Shown: positions 54,556 through 63,280 of the stretch, one piece after another
How the letters are laid out: the number at the start of each line of letters is the position of its first letter
How positions within the stretch are numbered: the first letter of the stretch is position 1
From: Dyadobacter diqingensis
GTDB taxonomy: Bacteria > Bacteroidota > Bacteroidia > Cytophagales > Spirosomataceae
Length of the DNA stretch: 64,000 nt
NCBI RefSeq assembly: GCF_024220585.1
Contig: NZ_JAMXKF010000012.1
Span: 62,428-126,427, forward strand
Direction of reading: 5' to 3'
Notes under the pieces: model-generated
Databases searched by the model: none
The model's input: the letters and a program-made list of their open reading frames with translations, nothing else
Told to the model about the DNA's origin: nothing
Program-made: the position numbers and the translations under genes

Positions 54556-55128
54556 ATGAATGAGCCAACGATAAGCCGGAGTTTTTGGAATGAGAAATGG
54601 GCTAAAATAAAATTCGATGAAATCGAAAATGCGCCCCACTATGAAGTTTCTAATTATGGAAGACTTAAGAGTTTTCAAAATAATCCCAAGGATGGTGCAA
54701 TAATAAAGGGGTCCGTAATTCAGGGTTATCGTTCTTTAAATATCCGTGCAGCCGGAGGCAAGACGATCAACAGATATGTACACAAACTGGTAGCAGAGCA
54801 TTTTGTAGATAAAGCAAGCGATGATCACGCTTTTGTAATCCACACAGATTTTGAAAAGCAAAACAACTACTACGAGAATTTAAGATGGGTTACAAAAACG
54901 GAAATGATCGATCACAACCGTGAAAACCCTGCGTTCATCAATCGTGTTATCCCTCGCAGAACCAAAAATTACAAACTGACAGAAAGCAAGGTTAGAATCA
55001 TCAAAAAATTGCTTAAAAATGACAATAACCGTCTGAAAATGATTGCAAAGCAGTTTGGGATCACACATACCCAATTGAACAGAATCCGGTCAGGAGAAAA
55101 CTGGAAACATGTAACCATTGAGGATTAA
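54556..55128 (+). CDS. stand-alone NUMOD4/HNH-like protein with C-terminal HTH
   Basis: 190 aa. NUMOD4-like start (W..I...E.APHYEVSNYGRLKSF, residues ~13-40), an HNH-type core with histidines in VHKLVAEHF and VIHTDFEKQNNYYENLRWVTK (residues ~75-120), and a C-terminal helix-turn-helix (RLKMIAKQFGITHTQLNRIRSG). The module set is that of homing endonucleases, but the gene is not inside an intron or another gene here. The NHxD motif is changed to I-H-T-D, so nuclease activity is uncertain. May be a relic or a domesticated DNA-binding protein. Confidence 0.8.
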   Translation: MNEPTISRSFWNEKWAKIKFDEIENAPHYEVSNYGRLKSFQNNPKDGAIIKGSVIQGYRSLNIRAAGGKTINRYVHKLVAEHFVDKASDDHAFVIHTDFEKQNNYYENLRWVTKTEMIDHNRENPAFINRVIPRRTKNYKLTESKVRIIKKLLKNDNNRLKMIAKQFGITHTQLNRIRSGENWKHVTIED

Positions 55129-55152
55129 TTGTAAATTAAGCATACGGTTATT

Positions 55153-55449
55153 CTATTTCTTCTCAAGGGAAGAAACCGTATAACCGCTCCCGTTCATACC
55201 CTCTTCGTAATCTACCAAAACGCCAAGAACGTACATTAAATGCCGTTTGTCAATAATCACTTTAATACCATCGATTTTATAGATCTGATCAAAGTCAGAC
55301 GCAGTATCAAAACCAAGTAAAAACGTACCACTACACCCTCCTCCGCGCAAGCCTACCCGAAGACCGTAGGTGTCAGGAATTTTATTGGCTTCTAACGTCG
55401 TAACAATTTCAAGCTTTGCCTTGTCTGTAATCCGTATTGGGTTCTCCAT
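55153..55449 (-). CDS. IscA/HesB-like protein lacking the C-terminal CGC motif
   Basis: 98 aa from ATG 55449 (ATG 55509 gives a 20-residue leader not seen in the family). The A-type carrier core is clear: TDKAKLEIVTTL, GLRVGLRGGGCSGTF with C39, and DYEEGMNGSGYTV. Canonical IscA/SufA/ErpA then continue with NPNAxxxCGCG; here the protein stops SSLEKK right after that strand, so two of the three cluster-binding cysteines are absent. It may use another partner or have a non-cluster role. Convergent with the NUMOD gene, 24 bp apart. Confidence 0.85.
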   Translation of the reverse strand: MENPIRITDKAKLEIVTTLEANKIPDTYGLRVGLRGGGCSGTFLLGFDTASDFDQIYKIDGIKVIIDKRHLMYVLGVLVDYEEGMNGSGYTVSSLEKK

Positions 55450-55698
55450 GAATTCTTGCAAAAAATTCCCTCTTAGAAGTGCTCTGTCAAACGGTTGCAG
55501 AGTATGCATTCGGAGGAATAAAAAATAAACAAAAGCAGACCTTTATAATCTTAAAACAACAGCGCTGATAAAGGTTTGCTAGAAGCTAACAGCAAATCGG
55601 CTTTTTCAATTCGCAATTAATTCAATTTCTTCCTTCTAATTTTCAGTTATCTTGTATTTTTGCGTTTCTTTCCGCAATCTAATACCCTTACCAAAGCT

Positions 55699-56220
55699 AT
55701 GGAGTTTTATTCGTTTATTACCGTCATGATACTGGGAGCTATTGTTACCTATGGCATGTATCTGACCATCACAACTGTTGCCGATAAAGTTTTTGAAAAA
55801 CAGAAATTTGATATACACAGCAAAAACACTGAAATAACGTTACCGCTTCGTTTGCAGGCTTATGAACGTATGTGCCTGTTTTTAGAACGAATTACACCCA
55901 ATAATCTGTTGCTAAGACTGGCACCATCGGCGTCCAGCGCATTGGAACTGCAACAAATACTGCTCCACGAAATCCGTGAGGAATTTAACCACAATCTGGC
56001 GCAACAAATTTATATCAGCAACGAAGCCTGGGGACATATTGTGAACGCAATGAACGAAATTGTTTCGGTGATTAACCAGGCAGCGGCGGAAGTAGAGTCA
56101 GAAGCACCGGCATCAGAATTGGCAAAGAAAATTTTTGCACAGGTTATTCAAAAAGAAATTCAGCCGACCACCCATGCGCTTGTTTTTCTGAAACAGGAGA
56201 TTCAGGGTGTATTTAAATAA
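55699..56220 (+). CDS. conserved membrane-anchored protein of unknown function
   Basis: 173 aa from ATG 55699 (the frame is open from a TTG at 55660). N-terminal membrane span (residues ~4-26: YSFITVMILGAIVTYGMYL), then a cytoplasmic helical domain with RLQAYERMCLFLERITPNNLLLRL, HEIREEFNHNLAQQIY and GHIVNAMNEI. Likely part of a family typical of Bacteroidota, but no function is known to me. Upstream of mutS2 by 91 bp; may share its transcript. Confidence 0.75.
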   Translation: MEFYSFITVMILGAIVTYGMYLTITTVADKVFEKQKFDIHSKNTEITLPLRLQAYERMCLFLERITPNNLLLRLAPSASSALELQQILLHEIREEFNHNLAQQIYISNEAWGHIVNAMNEIVSVINQAAAEVESEAPASELAKKIFAQVIQKEIQPTTHALVFLKQEIQGVFK

Positions 56221-56311
56221 AAATTATAATCCGGCCGGGGTTAAAGTGGATGAAGAAAAATCCGCATTGAAATAACCTGCTAGGGCCGTCCCAAAATTCG
56301 AAATACCAGAA

Positions 56312-58720
56312 ATGTTATACCCCAATACAATTGAACAAAAATTAGGTTTTGACAAACTGCGCGAACTGCTCAAAGAAGCATGTATCAGTCCGTTAGGGCG
56401 TGGTTATGTTGAAAAAATCCGATTCTCGGACAATTTCGGCATGGTTGAAAAACTTGTCAGCCAAACTGCTGAAATGAAAAGAGTGATGGAAATTGGTGAG
56501 GATTTTCCTTCTCAGAATTACCTCGATGCAACGCCCTATTTAAAACGTGCCGCAATCGAAGGCATGTTATTGACGCTGGCTGAGTTCTCAGACCTGAAAG
56601 CTTCTTTGCAAACGATCAGGTTATGCCTTCGCTTTTTTGCGAATCAGGAGCCTGAGGCATTTCCATTGCTGAGTGAATATGCCAAAACAGTAAAAGTTGA
56701 TAAGGCAATTACGGACGCGATTGATAAGATTATCGACGACCGCGGACAGATACGCGATACGGCTTCACCCGAACTGGCACGCATCCGCAGACGGTTGATT
56801 TCAGAACAGGCGGGGATTCGCAAGAAACTCGACGCCATGCTGCGGACTGCGAAAAACAGCGGATGGATCAGCGAAGATGTTTCCTTGACTGTTAGAAACG
56901 GGCGTATGGTTATTCCACTGGCGGCCGAGCACAAGCGCAAACTGAAAGGTTTTGTGCACGATGAGTCGTCAACAGGACAAACGGTTTTCATTGAACCTAC
57001 GGATGTTTTTGAATCAAACAATGAAATCCGCGAGCTGGAATATGAGGAACGCCGCGAAATCAACCGCATCCTGATGCATCTGACCGACCAGCTTCGTCCT
57101 TTTGTTCCTGATTTGCAAAAAGCATACGGATTTCTGGGACTGATGGATTTTCTGAGGGCAAAAGCAAAAATTGCGATTCAGATGAATGCGACCAACCCGA
57201 CTTTTGTCAATAAGCAGATCGTCGAATGGAAGGACGCCAGGCATCCGCTGCTGCACTTATCCTTTCAAAAACAAGGAAAAAAAGTCGTTCCGCTTAATAT
57301 CGAATTGCAGGAAAAACAACGAATCCTGATTGTTTCCGGCCCCAACGCGGGAGGAAAATCGGTTTCCCTGAAAACAGTCGGACTGATCCAGTATATGCAT
57401 CAATGCGGATTGCTGGTCCCGATGGCGGATGGCTCAACCATTGGTTTTTTCCAGAATATTTTTATTGACATCGGTGACGAGCAGTCGCTGGAAAATGATT
57501 TGAGTACGTATAGCTCGCATTTGACCAACATGCGTCATTTTCTTACGCTTTCCAATAAAAGAACCCTTTTCCTGATCGATGAATTTGGAACAGGGACAGA
57601 ACCGGGCCTAGGCGGTGCTATTGCAGAAGCGATTCTGGAAGACCTGACAAAATCGGGAGCTTATGGCGTGATCAACACCCATTATACCAACCTTAAAGTG
57701 CTGGCCGACAAAACCGACGGTCTTGTTAACGGTGCCATGCGTTTCGACGGCGAACACCTCGAACCGATTTACCAATTGGAAATTGGCCGTCCGGGAAGTT
57801 CTTTTGCCTTTGAAATTGCTTCAAAAATCGGCCTGCCCAATGCTGTGATTAACCGAGCGAAAGATAAGCTTGGTAAACAGCAGGTAAATTTTGAAAAATT
57901 ACTGAAAGAACTGGATATCGAAAGAAAGGTTTTTGCGGAGAAAAATATCGAGTTGGGTATCAAGGAGCGGAAGCTGGCACAACAGCTTTCAGAATACACC
58001 AAACTCAAATCCAATCTCGAAAATAACGAGAAAAAACTGGTTAACGAGGCAAAACAGAAAGCCAAGAATCTGCTGTCTGATGCGAACCAGTTGATTGAAA
58101 ATACCATCCGGGAGATCAAGGAAAATAAAGCTGAAAAGGAAAAAACCAAAACGGTCCGGACTGAGCTTGAAAAGTTTGGCAAAAAAAATCTGGTCATTGA
58201 GGAAGTTGAAGAGCAACCATCCGAAGACAATATTTTTGAACCCGAAGACGGCGCCATAACCGTGGGAAGTTATGTCCGCATTGTCGGACAGACAGCCATT
58301 GGTGAAGTGTTGGCGTTAAAAGGAAAAGATGTGGAGATTCGCATCGGTGACCTGAAATCCAATATTAAACTCAATCGCCTGGAAAAAGTCTCCAACAAAA
58401 CTTATAAAGCCGCGACCGGTGAGAAAAAGTTGAAAACAACTTCCAAAGGCGTGGATCTTAATGAGCGGATGATGAATTTCAGTTTTAATCTGGATATCCG
58501 GGGGAAACGCGGTGAAGAAGCTTTGGGTGTACTGGATTCATTTATGGATAATGCCATCATGTTAGGCTACGACGAACTTCGTGTCGTACATGGCAAGGGA
58601 GACGGCATTTTGAGGACGCTGGTCCGGAATCATCTGCGTGGTTATTCCCACGTTTCCAATATGCAGGACGAACATCCTGATCGTGGCGGAGCGGGCGTAA
58701 CGATTGTGAAATTGAAGTAA
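56312..58720 (+). CDS. mutS2: endonuclease MutS2
   Basis: 802 aa, normal length. MutS core and lever, ABC-type ATPase with Walker A GPNAGGKS from G343, signature and Walker B region (DIGDEQSLENDLSTYSSH, LIDEFGTGTEP), a long coiled coil (~520-640) and a C-terminal KOW-like plus Smr domain (~725-802: LDIRGKRGEEAL, HGKGDGIL). MutS2 splits collided ribosomes or nicks branched DNA; unlike MutS it has no mismatch-recognition domain. Ends in the nested palindrome region. Confidence 0.96.
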   Translation: MLYPNTIEQKLGFDKLRELLKEACISPLGRGYVEKIRFSDNFGMVEKLVSQTAEMKRVMEIGEDFPSQNYLDATPYLKRAAIEGMLLTLAEFSDLKASLQTIRLCLRFFANQEPEAFPLLSEYAKTVKVDKAITDAIDKIIDDRGQIRDTASPELARIRRRLISEQAGIRKKLDAMLRTAKNSGWISEDVSLTVRNGRMVIPLAAEHKRKLKGFVHDESSTGQTVFIEPTDVFESNNEIRELEYEERREINRILMHLTDQLRPFVPDLQKAYGFLGLMDFLRAKAKIAIQMNATNPTFVNKQIVEWKDARHPLLHLSFQKQGKKVVPLNIELQEKQRILIVSGPNAGGKSVSLKTVGLIQYMHQCGLLVPMADGSTIGFFQNIFIDIGDEQSLENDLSTYSSHLTNMRHFLTLSNKRTLFLIDEFGTGTEPGLGGAIAEAILEDLTKSGAYGVINTHYTNLKVLADKTDGLVNGAMRFDGEHLEPIYQLEIGRPGSSFAFEIASKIGLPNAVINRAKDKLGKQQVNFEKLLKELDIERKVFAEKNIELGIKERKLAQQLSEYTKLKSNLENNEKKLVNEAKQKAKNLLSDANQLIENTIREIKENKAEKEKTKTVRTELEKFGKKNLVIEEVEEQPSEDNIFEPEDGAITVGSYVRIVGQTAIGEVLALKGKDVEIRIGDLKSNIKLNRLEKVSNKTYKAATGEKKLKTTSKGVDLNERMMNFSFNLDIRGKRGEEALGVLDSFMDNAIMLGYDELRVVHGKGDGILRTLVRNHLRGYSHVSNMQDEHPDRGGAGVTIVKLK

Positions 58721-58724
58721 TTTC

Positions 58725-58825
58725 TTAGGTTACACAGAGGTTAACAGAGAAAAATAAAAGAGGGCCACAGAGAAATAAAACTCTGTGGCCCTCTTTTTAA
58801 CTCCTTTAATCTCTGTGTAACCTAA
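58725..58825. repeat. nested inverted repeats, terminator plus outer TTAGGTTACACAGAG dyad
   Basis: Outer arms TTAGGTTACACAGAG (58725-58739) and CTCTGTGTAACCTAA (58811-58825) are exactly complementary. Inside, AAAAGAGGGCCACAGAG (58756-58772) pairs with its complement at 58781-58797. The word ACAGAG recurs three times on each side. It lies between convergent mutS2 and the MFS gene and acts as terminator, but its size and repeat words are unusual for one. Confidence 0.7.
58756..58798. terminator. bidirectional terminator
   Basis: 17-bp stem 58756-58772 / 58781-58797, 8-nt loop, ending in TTTTT, with AAAA in front. Part of the nested repeat. Confidence 0.85.
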
Positions 58826-58828
58826 AAA

Positions 58829-60082
58829 TTACAACTGAGTCTGTTGTGCCAGTTGCGCTTCGTCAACATGCCCGCCGGATTTTGGATTGCCTTTCCAGGC
58901 CCATAACGCGATGAATGCTACGATTAGTATAAGAGGGAATGTCAACATGGTTGCCAAAGTAGACTGACCAGCCGCAAGTTCCAATGCAGATCCTGTAAGC
59001 CCTTTTGCAGCATTTTCAGCATGTGCTTCATCAATCCATGAACCAATAAAAGGTTGGAAGATCGAAGTTGACAACATCCCTACTCCACCAATAATGGACA
59101 TACCCAAAGCGCCGCTCAATGGTACGCGCTGTGCCACGAAACCGATCATGATCGGCCAGTTGAAACATACGCCAAGACCGAAGATCACAGCTGCCACGTA
59201 GGCAATTGGCCCTGTTACAGTACTAAACATATAAATCCCGATCGCCGCCAGAATTGAACCTCCGAACAAAACGCCCGTTTGACCCAATTGCGCTACAACA
59301 GGTCCTGTGAAAAGTCTTCCTAATGTCATTACACCAAACGTTAATGCCAATACCAGCATCGCATCTGCTCCACTGCTGCTCAAAACAACCGTCACCCACT
59401 GGTTAGGTCCAAATTCTGTAATGGCAGTCATTGCCATGCAGCAGAATATGAAACCATAAAGGGGAGTAAGCATCGCCTGGAAATTTTTTGCAATTGAGGT
59501 AACGCCTTCTACTTTTGGTCTAGGGAAAGCCTGACCGAAAAACAAGAATGCGTAAACCACAGTTGGAAGCATAAGCACCCAAATCTGTGTCTGCCAGGAG
59601 AAACCTGCGCTCGTCATAAATTTGGATATTAAACTACCGATCACAATACCACCCGGGAACCACATGTGAAACCGGCCCAACATTTTATTCAGTTTGCTGG
59701 TAGAGTACATATCAGCAATCATAGGATTACACGCCGCTTCCGTACAGCCGTTTCCAAAACCTATAAAAAACGTCGAAACCAAAAGACCAACGTATCCGCC
59801 GGCATAAATCGTAAGCAAAATCCCCAGCGTGTGGGCAACAACCGCTACCTGCATAATTATTTTCGGCCCCACAGAGTGGTAAACAATCCCCCCAATAATC
59901 ATTGAAATCGGGAAGCCAAAAAAGAACATGGAATTGATAAAGCCTAATTGCTCTGCGGTCAGGCCAAATTCAGTTCCCAATTGAGGAAGAATACCAGCCC
60001 TGATACTGAATGAAAAGGCCGTTGTAATGATGGCAAGACAGCTTGCGTTAAAAAGCCGTGAGCTATTAATTGGTTGAGACAT
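58829..60082 (-). CDS. MFS transporter (sugar/FHS-like)
   Basis: 417 aa, 12 predicted membrane spans in two halves. Features: IVYHSVGPKI loop between TM2 and TM3, FGNGCTEAACNP in TM4, GRFHMWFPGGIVIG in TM5 and GRLFTGPVV in TM8. Resembles sugar permeases of the MFS used with Gfo/Idh dehydrogenases in Bacteroidota. It lies divergent from such an operon, with 225 bp between, so a sugar or cyclitol symporter is likely; substrate unknown. Confidence 0.9.
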   Translation of the reverse strand: MSQPINSSRLFNASCLAIITTAFSFSIRAGILPQLGTEFGLTAEQLGFINSMFFFGFPISMIIGGIVYHSVGPKIIMQVAVVAHTLGILLTIYAGGYVGLLVSTFFIGFGNGCTEAACNPMIADMYSTSKLNKMLGRFHMWFPGGIVIGSLISKFMTSAGFSWQTQIWVLMLPTVVYAFLFFGQAFPRPKVEGVTSIAKNFQAMLTPLYGFIFCCMAMTAITEFGPNQWVTVVLSSSGADAMLVLALTFGVMTLGRLFTGPVVAQLGQTGVLFGGSILAAIGIYMFSTVTGPIAYVAAVIFGLGVCFNWPIMIGFVAQRVPLSGALGMSIIGGVGMLSTSIFQPFIGSWIDEAHAENAAKGLTGSALELAAGQSTLATMLTFPLILIVAFIALWAWKGNPKSGGHVDEAQLAQQTQL

Positions 60083-60177
60083 GCTTTTGTAAAAGTTAAA
60101 ATATTTGAGAGTGATTCATTACTAGTTCCGGGGTAACAATATTATTTAAGATTTTCACAGAAAAAACAAATATTAAA

Positions 60178-60185
60178 CAAATCTA
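60178..60185 (-). promoter_or_regulatory. -7 element TAGATTTG for the MFS gene
   Basis: Minus-strand TAGATTTG, exact TAnnTTTG match, 96 bp before the MFS start. No clear -33. Confidence 0.35.
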
Positions 60186-60200
60186 CTGATCTATCTACCT

Positions 60201-60237
60201 TTTGAGACACATTTTTTCTACGTTAAATATATCTTTG
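60201..60237 (+). promoter_or_regulatory. promoter of the Gfo/Idh operon
   Basis: TTTG at 60201-60204 and TATCTTTG at 60230-60237 (exact TAnnTTTG). Spacing of 25 bp is a little long for the class. The start codon is at 60308, leaving about a 60-nt leader. Confidence 0.5.
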
Positions 60238-60307
60238 TAAGAAGTAAGAGTCATAGATACTACTCTTTATAAGTATAAAATCTTTTAAAAACTTTAAACC
60301 CAGAGGA

Positions 60308-61456
60308 ATGTCACGAAAGATAAGGATGGGTATGGTGGGAGGAACACTTGACGCTTTTATTGGAGGTGTTCACCGCCGTGCGGCTATCATGGACGGAGAA
60401 ATTGAACTTGTTTGCGGTGCTTTCAGTTCGTCTCCCGAGAAATCAAAGGAAACAGGAAAAGCTCTTTACTTACCCGAAGACCGCGTTTATGCCAATTTCG
60501 AAGAGATGATTCTCAAAGAAAAACAGCTTCCGGAAGGAGAACGGATGGACTTTGTTTCTATCGTTACCCCAAACCACATGCATGCTGCACCAACCAAACT
60601 GGCGCTTGAAAATGGGTTTCACGTGGTATGTGACAAGCCTATCACGCTGACGATCGAAGAAGCCGAAGAAATTGTTGCGCTGGTTGAGAAAACAGGACTG
60701 GTTTTCTGCCTTACCCATAACTACACGGGATATCCGATGGTGAAGGAAGCGAAAGAAATGATCGCTTCGGGTGCAATCGGAAAAGTTCGTAAAGTCATTG
60801 TTGAGTATCCTCAGGGCTGGCTTTCGACACTCGTTGAAGTGACAGGCAACAAACAGGCTGCATGGCGTACGGACCCGAGCAAGTCAGGCGCTGGCGGCGG
60901 GTTGGGCGACATCGGTACGCATGCCGAAAACCTGGCTGAATATATTACCGGATTAAAAATCACACAACTTTGCGCAGACCTGACGATTTTCGTAGAAGGC
61001 CGTCAGCTGGATGATGATGCAAACATTTTGTTACGTTTCAATAACGGTGCCAAAGGAATTTTGCAAAACAGCCAGATTGCAAACGGAGAAGAAAACGACT
61101 TGAATATCCGTGTTTATGGAGAAACAGGCGGTTTGCAATGGAAACAAATGGAGCCAAACACGCTGATCCATAAAACACAGCAAGGTGTGAGACTGATCCG
61201 TACCGGCGTTGGCAATCTGTCAAAAGCGGCTCAGGTGCATACCCGCATACCGGCCGGTCACCCGGAAGGATATTTTGAGGCCTTTGCCAATCTGTATCGC
61301 AATTTCGCGATCCACGTACGCGCCCATTGGGAGGGTAAAAAAGCCGATCCGGTTTATGATTTCCCTTCTGCTCAGGATGGTTTACGCGGCATGAAATTCG
61401 TAAATACCGTTATCGCCTCTGATAAATCTGACACAAAGTGGACTACTTTTGAGTAG
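60308..61456 (+). CDS. Gfo/Idh/MocA-family oxidoreductase (1)
   Basis: 382 aa. N-terminal NAD(P) Rossmann fold (RMGMVGGTLDAFIGGVHRRAA), then the family hallmark ending HVVCDKPIT around residue 107, and a C-terminal alpha/beta domain with GGGLGDIGTHAENLAEYITG (active-site D and H). Oxidises or reduces a sugar or cyclitol hydroxyl. First in an operon with a second Gfo/Idh and a TIM-barrel isomerase, a set seen in 3-keto-sugar or inositol-type pathways; the actual substrate is unknown. Confidence 0.93.
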   Translation: MSRKIRMGMVGGTLDAFIGGVHRRAAIMDGEIELVCGAFSSSPEKSKETGKALYLPEDRVYANFEEMILKEKQLPEGERMDFVSIVTPNHMHAAPTKLALENGFHVVCDKPITLTIEEAEEIVALVEKTGLVFCLTHNYTGYPMVKEAKEMIASGAIGKVRKVIVEYPQGWLSTLVEVTGNKQAAWRTDPSKSGAGGGLGDIGTHAENLAEYITGLKITQLCADLTIFVEGRQLDDDANILLRFNNGAKGILQNSQIANGEENDLNIRVYGETGGLQWKQMEPNTLIHKTQQGVRLIRTGVGNLSKAAQVHTRIPAGHPEGYFEAFANLYRNFAIHVRAHWEGKKADPVYDFPSAQDGLRGMKFVNTVIASDKSDTKWTTFE

Positions 61457-61567
61457 ATATCAGAAAAAAACCTGTTTGAGGATCGGAACTTGTTCCGGTC
61501 TTCACGCTATATTTTTGTATATCCACAATCTTTTTTTAATATTTTTCACATTCCTTTTACCTTGTTT

Positions 61568-62713
61568 ATGACTAAAATAAAAGTTGGTGTAGTAGGTACC
61601 GGTTTTATTGGCCCTGCCCATATCGAAGCGTTAAGACGCCTTCCTAATGTTGAAGTAGCTGCTCTTTGTGAAGTAACTGCCGAGTTGGCCAAACAAAAGG
61701 CTGACGGATTGGGAATCGCCCGCTCTTACACATTTGATGAGTTGCTTAAGCAGGACGATATTCAGGCAATCCACATTTGTACACCTAACTTCCTTCACTA
61801 CTCACAGTCAAAAGCGGCTTTGTTGGCCGGGAAACACGTTATCTGTGAAAAGCCACTGGCAAAGGATCTTGCAGAAGCCGAAGAGCTTGTTGAGCTTGCA
61901 GCTAAAACAGGACTTGTCAATGCGGTTCACTTTAACCTGCGTTATTACCCGCTTGCCCGTCAGATGAAATCGATGCGTGAACGTGGTGAACTTGGTGAAA
62001 TTTATTCTTTCATCGGATCGTACCTTCAGGACTGGCTGTTTTACGAAACAGATTACAACTGGCGTCTTGAGCCGGATAAATCTGGTGACTCGCGCGCAAT
62101 TGCCGATATCGGTTCTCACCTGATGGATATTCTTGAATACATCACAGGTTTGAAAACGGTGGAAGTACTTGCTGACTTTAACACCATCCATAAGACACGT
62201 AAGAAGCCATTGAAACCGGTGGAAACGTATTCAGGAAAAATGCTTCAGCCGGAAGATTATGCTGATGTGCCTATCACAACTGAAGATCATGCAAACGTGC
62301 TTCTTCGCTTTGACAATGGCAGCAAAGGTGTCATCACTGTTTCTCAGGTGTCTGCAGGCCGTAAAAACCGCATGACGCTGGAAATCTCAGGTTCTAAGAA
62401 AACTTTCAACTGGACTTCGGAAGCGCCAAACGAAATGTGGGTTGGTAACCGCGACAAGAGCAACGAAATTTTGATGCGCGATCCCTCGCTTGTCAACGAC
62501 GATGTTCGTTCCCTGATCACTTTCCCGGGTGGCCACAACGAAGGCTTCCCTGATACATCAAAACAAATGTTTAAGGAGGTTTACGCGGCGATCGCAGAAG
62601 GTAAGCAACCTGAAAACCCTACATTCCCAACTTTCGCTGACGGATATCGCGAGCTGTTGATTTGCGAAAGAATTTTGGAAAGTAATAAAAAGCAGGCTTG
62701 GGTGGCCGTTTAA
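61568..62713 (+). CDS. Gfo/Idh/MocA-family oxidoreductase (2)
   Basis: 381 aa from ATG 61568 (open from a TTG at 61490, but MTKIKVGVVGTGFIG is the normal start). Rossmann motif VGTGFIGPAH, family hallmark HVICEKPLAKD, and C-terminal motif AIADIGSHLMDILEYITG. Sequence type differs from the first dehydrogenase, so the two probably act on different positions or steps. 111 bp downstream of the first. Confidence 0.94.
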   Translation: MTKIKVGVVGTGFIGPAHIEALRRLPNVEVAALCEVTAELAKQKADGLGIARSYTFDELLKQDDIQAIHICTPNFLHYSQSKAALLAGKHVICEKPLAKDLAEAEELVELAAKTGLVNAVHFNLRYYPLARQMKSMRERGELGEIYSFIGSYLQDWLFYETDYNWRLEPDKSGDSRAIADIGSHLMDILEYITGLKTVEVLADFNTIHKTRKKPLKPVETYSGKMLQPEDYADVPITTEDHANVLLRFDNGSKGVITVSQVSAGRKNRMTLEISGSKKTFNWTSEAPNEMWVGNRDKSNEILMRDPSLVNDDVRSLITFPGGHNEGFPDTSKQMFKEVYAAIAEGKQPENPTFPTFADGYRELLICERILESNKKQAWVAV

Positions 62714-62848
62714 TTTTGAATGAGTGAATGATGGAATGAGTGAATGGTTGGCTCATTCGGTTTTCATTCCTATGAGTAACCGGGTCGAATAAACTTCCAT
62801 TAAGTTTGTATTACCCATTCTATCATTCACTCAATCCATCATTCAAAA
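62714..62848. repeat. inverted repeat of CATTC/GAATG words
   Basis: Segment 62714-62747 (TGAATGA-type words) is an imperfect inverted copy of 62815-62848 (TCATTCA-type words). The right part belongs to the 49-bp direct repeat that flanks the four-helix-bundle gene. Confidence 0.65.
62797..62845 (+). repeat. 49-bp direct repeat, left copy
   Basis: Matches 63217-63265 at 42 of 49 bases, beginning CCATTAAGTTTGT and containing CCATTCTATCATTCACTCA. The two copies are 420 bp apart and bracket the four-helix-bundle gene. Confidence 0.8.
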
Positions 62849-62857
62849 TTCACCAAG

Positions 62858-63223
62858 ATGACACACACTAAAGAGGAATTTATCAATGCTTTAAAAGACA
62901 GAACCAAACAATTTGTTTTAAGAAGTATTAAGTTGTTTAGAGCTTTGCCTTCTTCCGAAGAAGCGAGGATTATTGGGAAGCAATTTCTAAGATCAGCATC
63001 TTCGGTAGGCGCAAATTACCGGGCAGTATGCAGAGCCAGAAGTAATAAAGAGTTTTTTGCTAAACTAAGTATAACAGTAGAAGAAGCGGATGAATCATTA
63101 TTTTGGCTGGAAATAATTTCCGAATCCGGAATTTTACCCTTAGAAAAGCTAAATAGCTTAATGAAAGAAGGGGAAGAAATTCTAAAAATTCTCTCCAAAG
63201 CAAGAGGCAGTTCAAGCCATTAA
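62858..63223 (+). CDS. four-helix-bundle protein (S23/23S rRNA intervening-sequence type)
   Basis: 121 aa. Helical throughout: RTKQFVLRSIKLFRALPSSEEARIIGKQFLRSASSVGANYRAVCRARSN is the family signature (split here: LRSASSVGANYRA), followed by EFFAKLSITVEEADESLFWLE. Known as S23-like proteins; first found encoded in 23S rRNA insertions, now found scattered in genomes, function unclear. Here it interrupts a sugar operon and its stop codon lies in the right 49-bp direct repeat. Confidence 0.88.
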   Translation: MTHTKEEFINALKDRTKQFVLRSIKLFRALPSSEEARIIGKQFLRSASSVGANYRAVCRARSNKEFFAKLSITVEEADESLFWLEIISESGILPLEKLNSLMKEGEEILKILSKARGSSSH

Positions 63224-63265
63224 GTTTGTTTCCGCCATTCTATCATTCACTCATTCGATCATCCA
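63217..63265 (+). repeat. 49-bp direct repeat, right copy
   Basis: Second copy of the 62797-62845 repeat. It overlaps the last codons of the four-helix-bundle gene (CCATTAA supplies the stop). Confidence 0.8.
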
Positions 63266-63280
63266 ACATTAAAAAAAACT

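Noticed and set aside
57769..58257. 162-codon Ser/Phe-rich frame opposite mutS2
   Set aside because: It is the antisense of the MutS2 coiled coil, which explains its odd composition.
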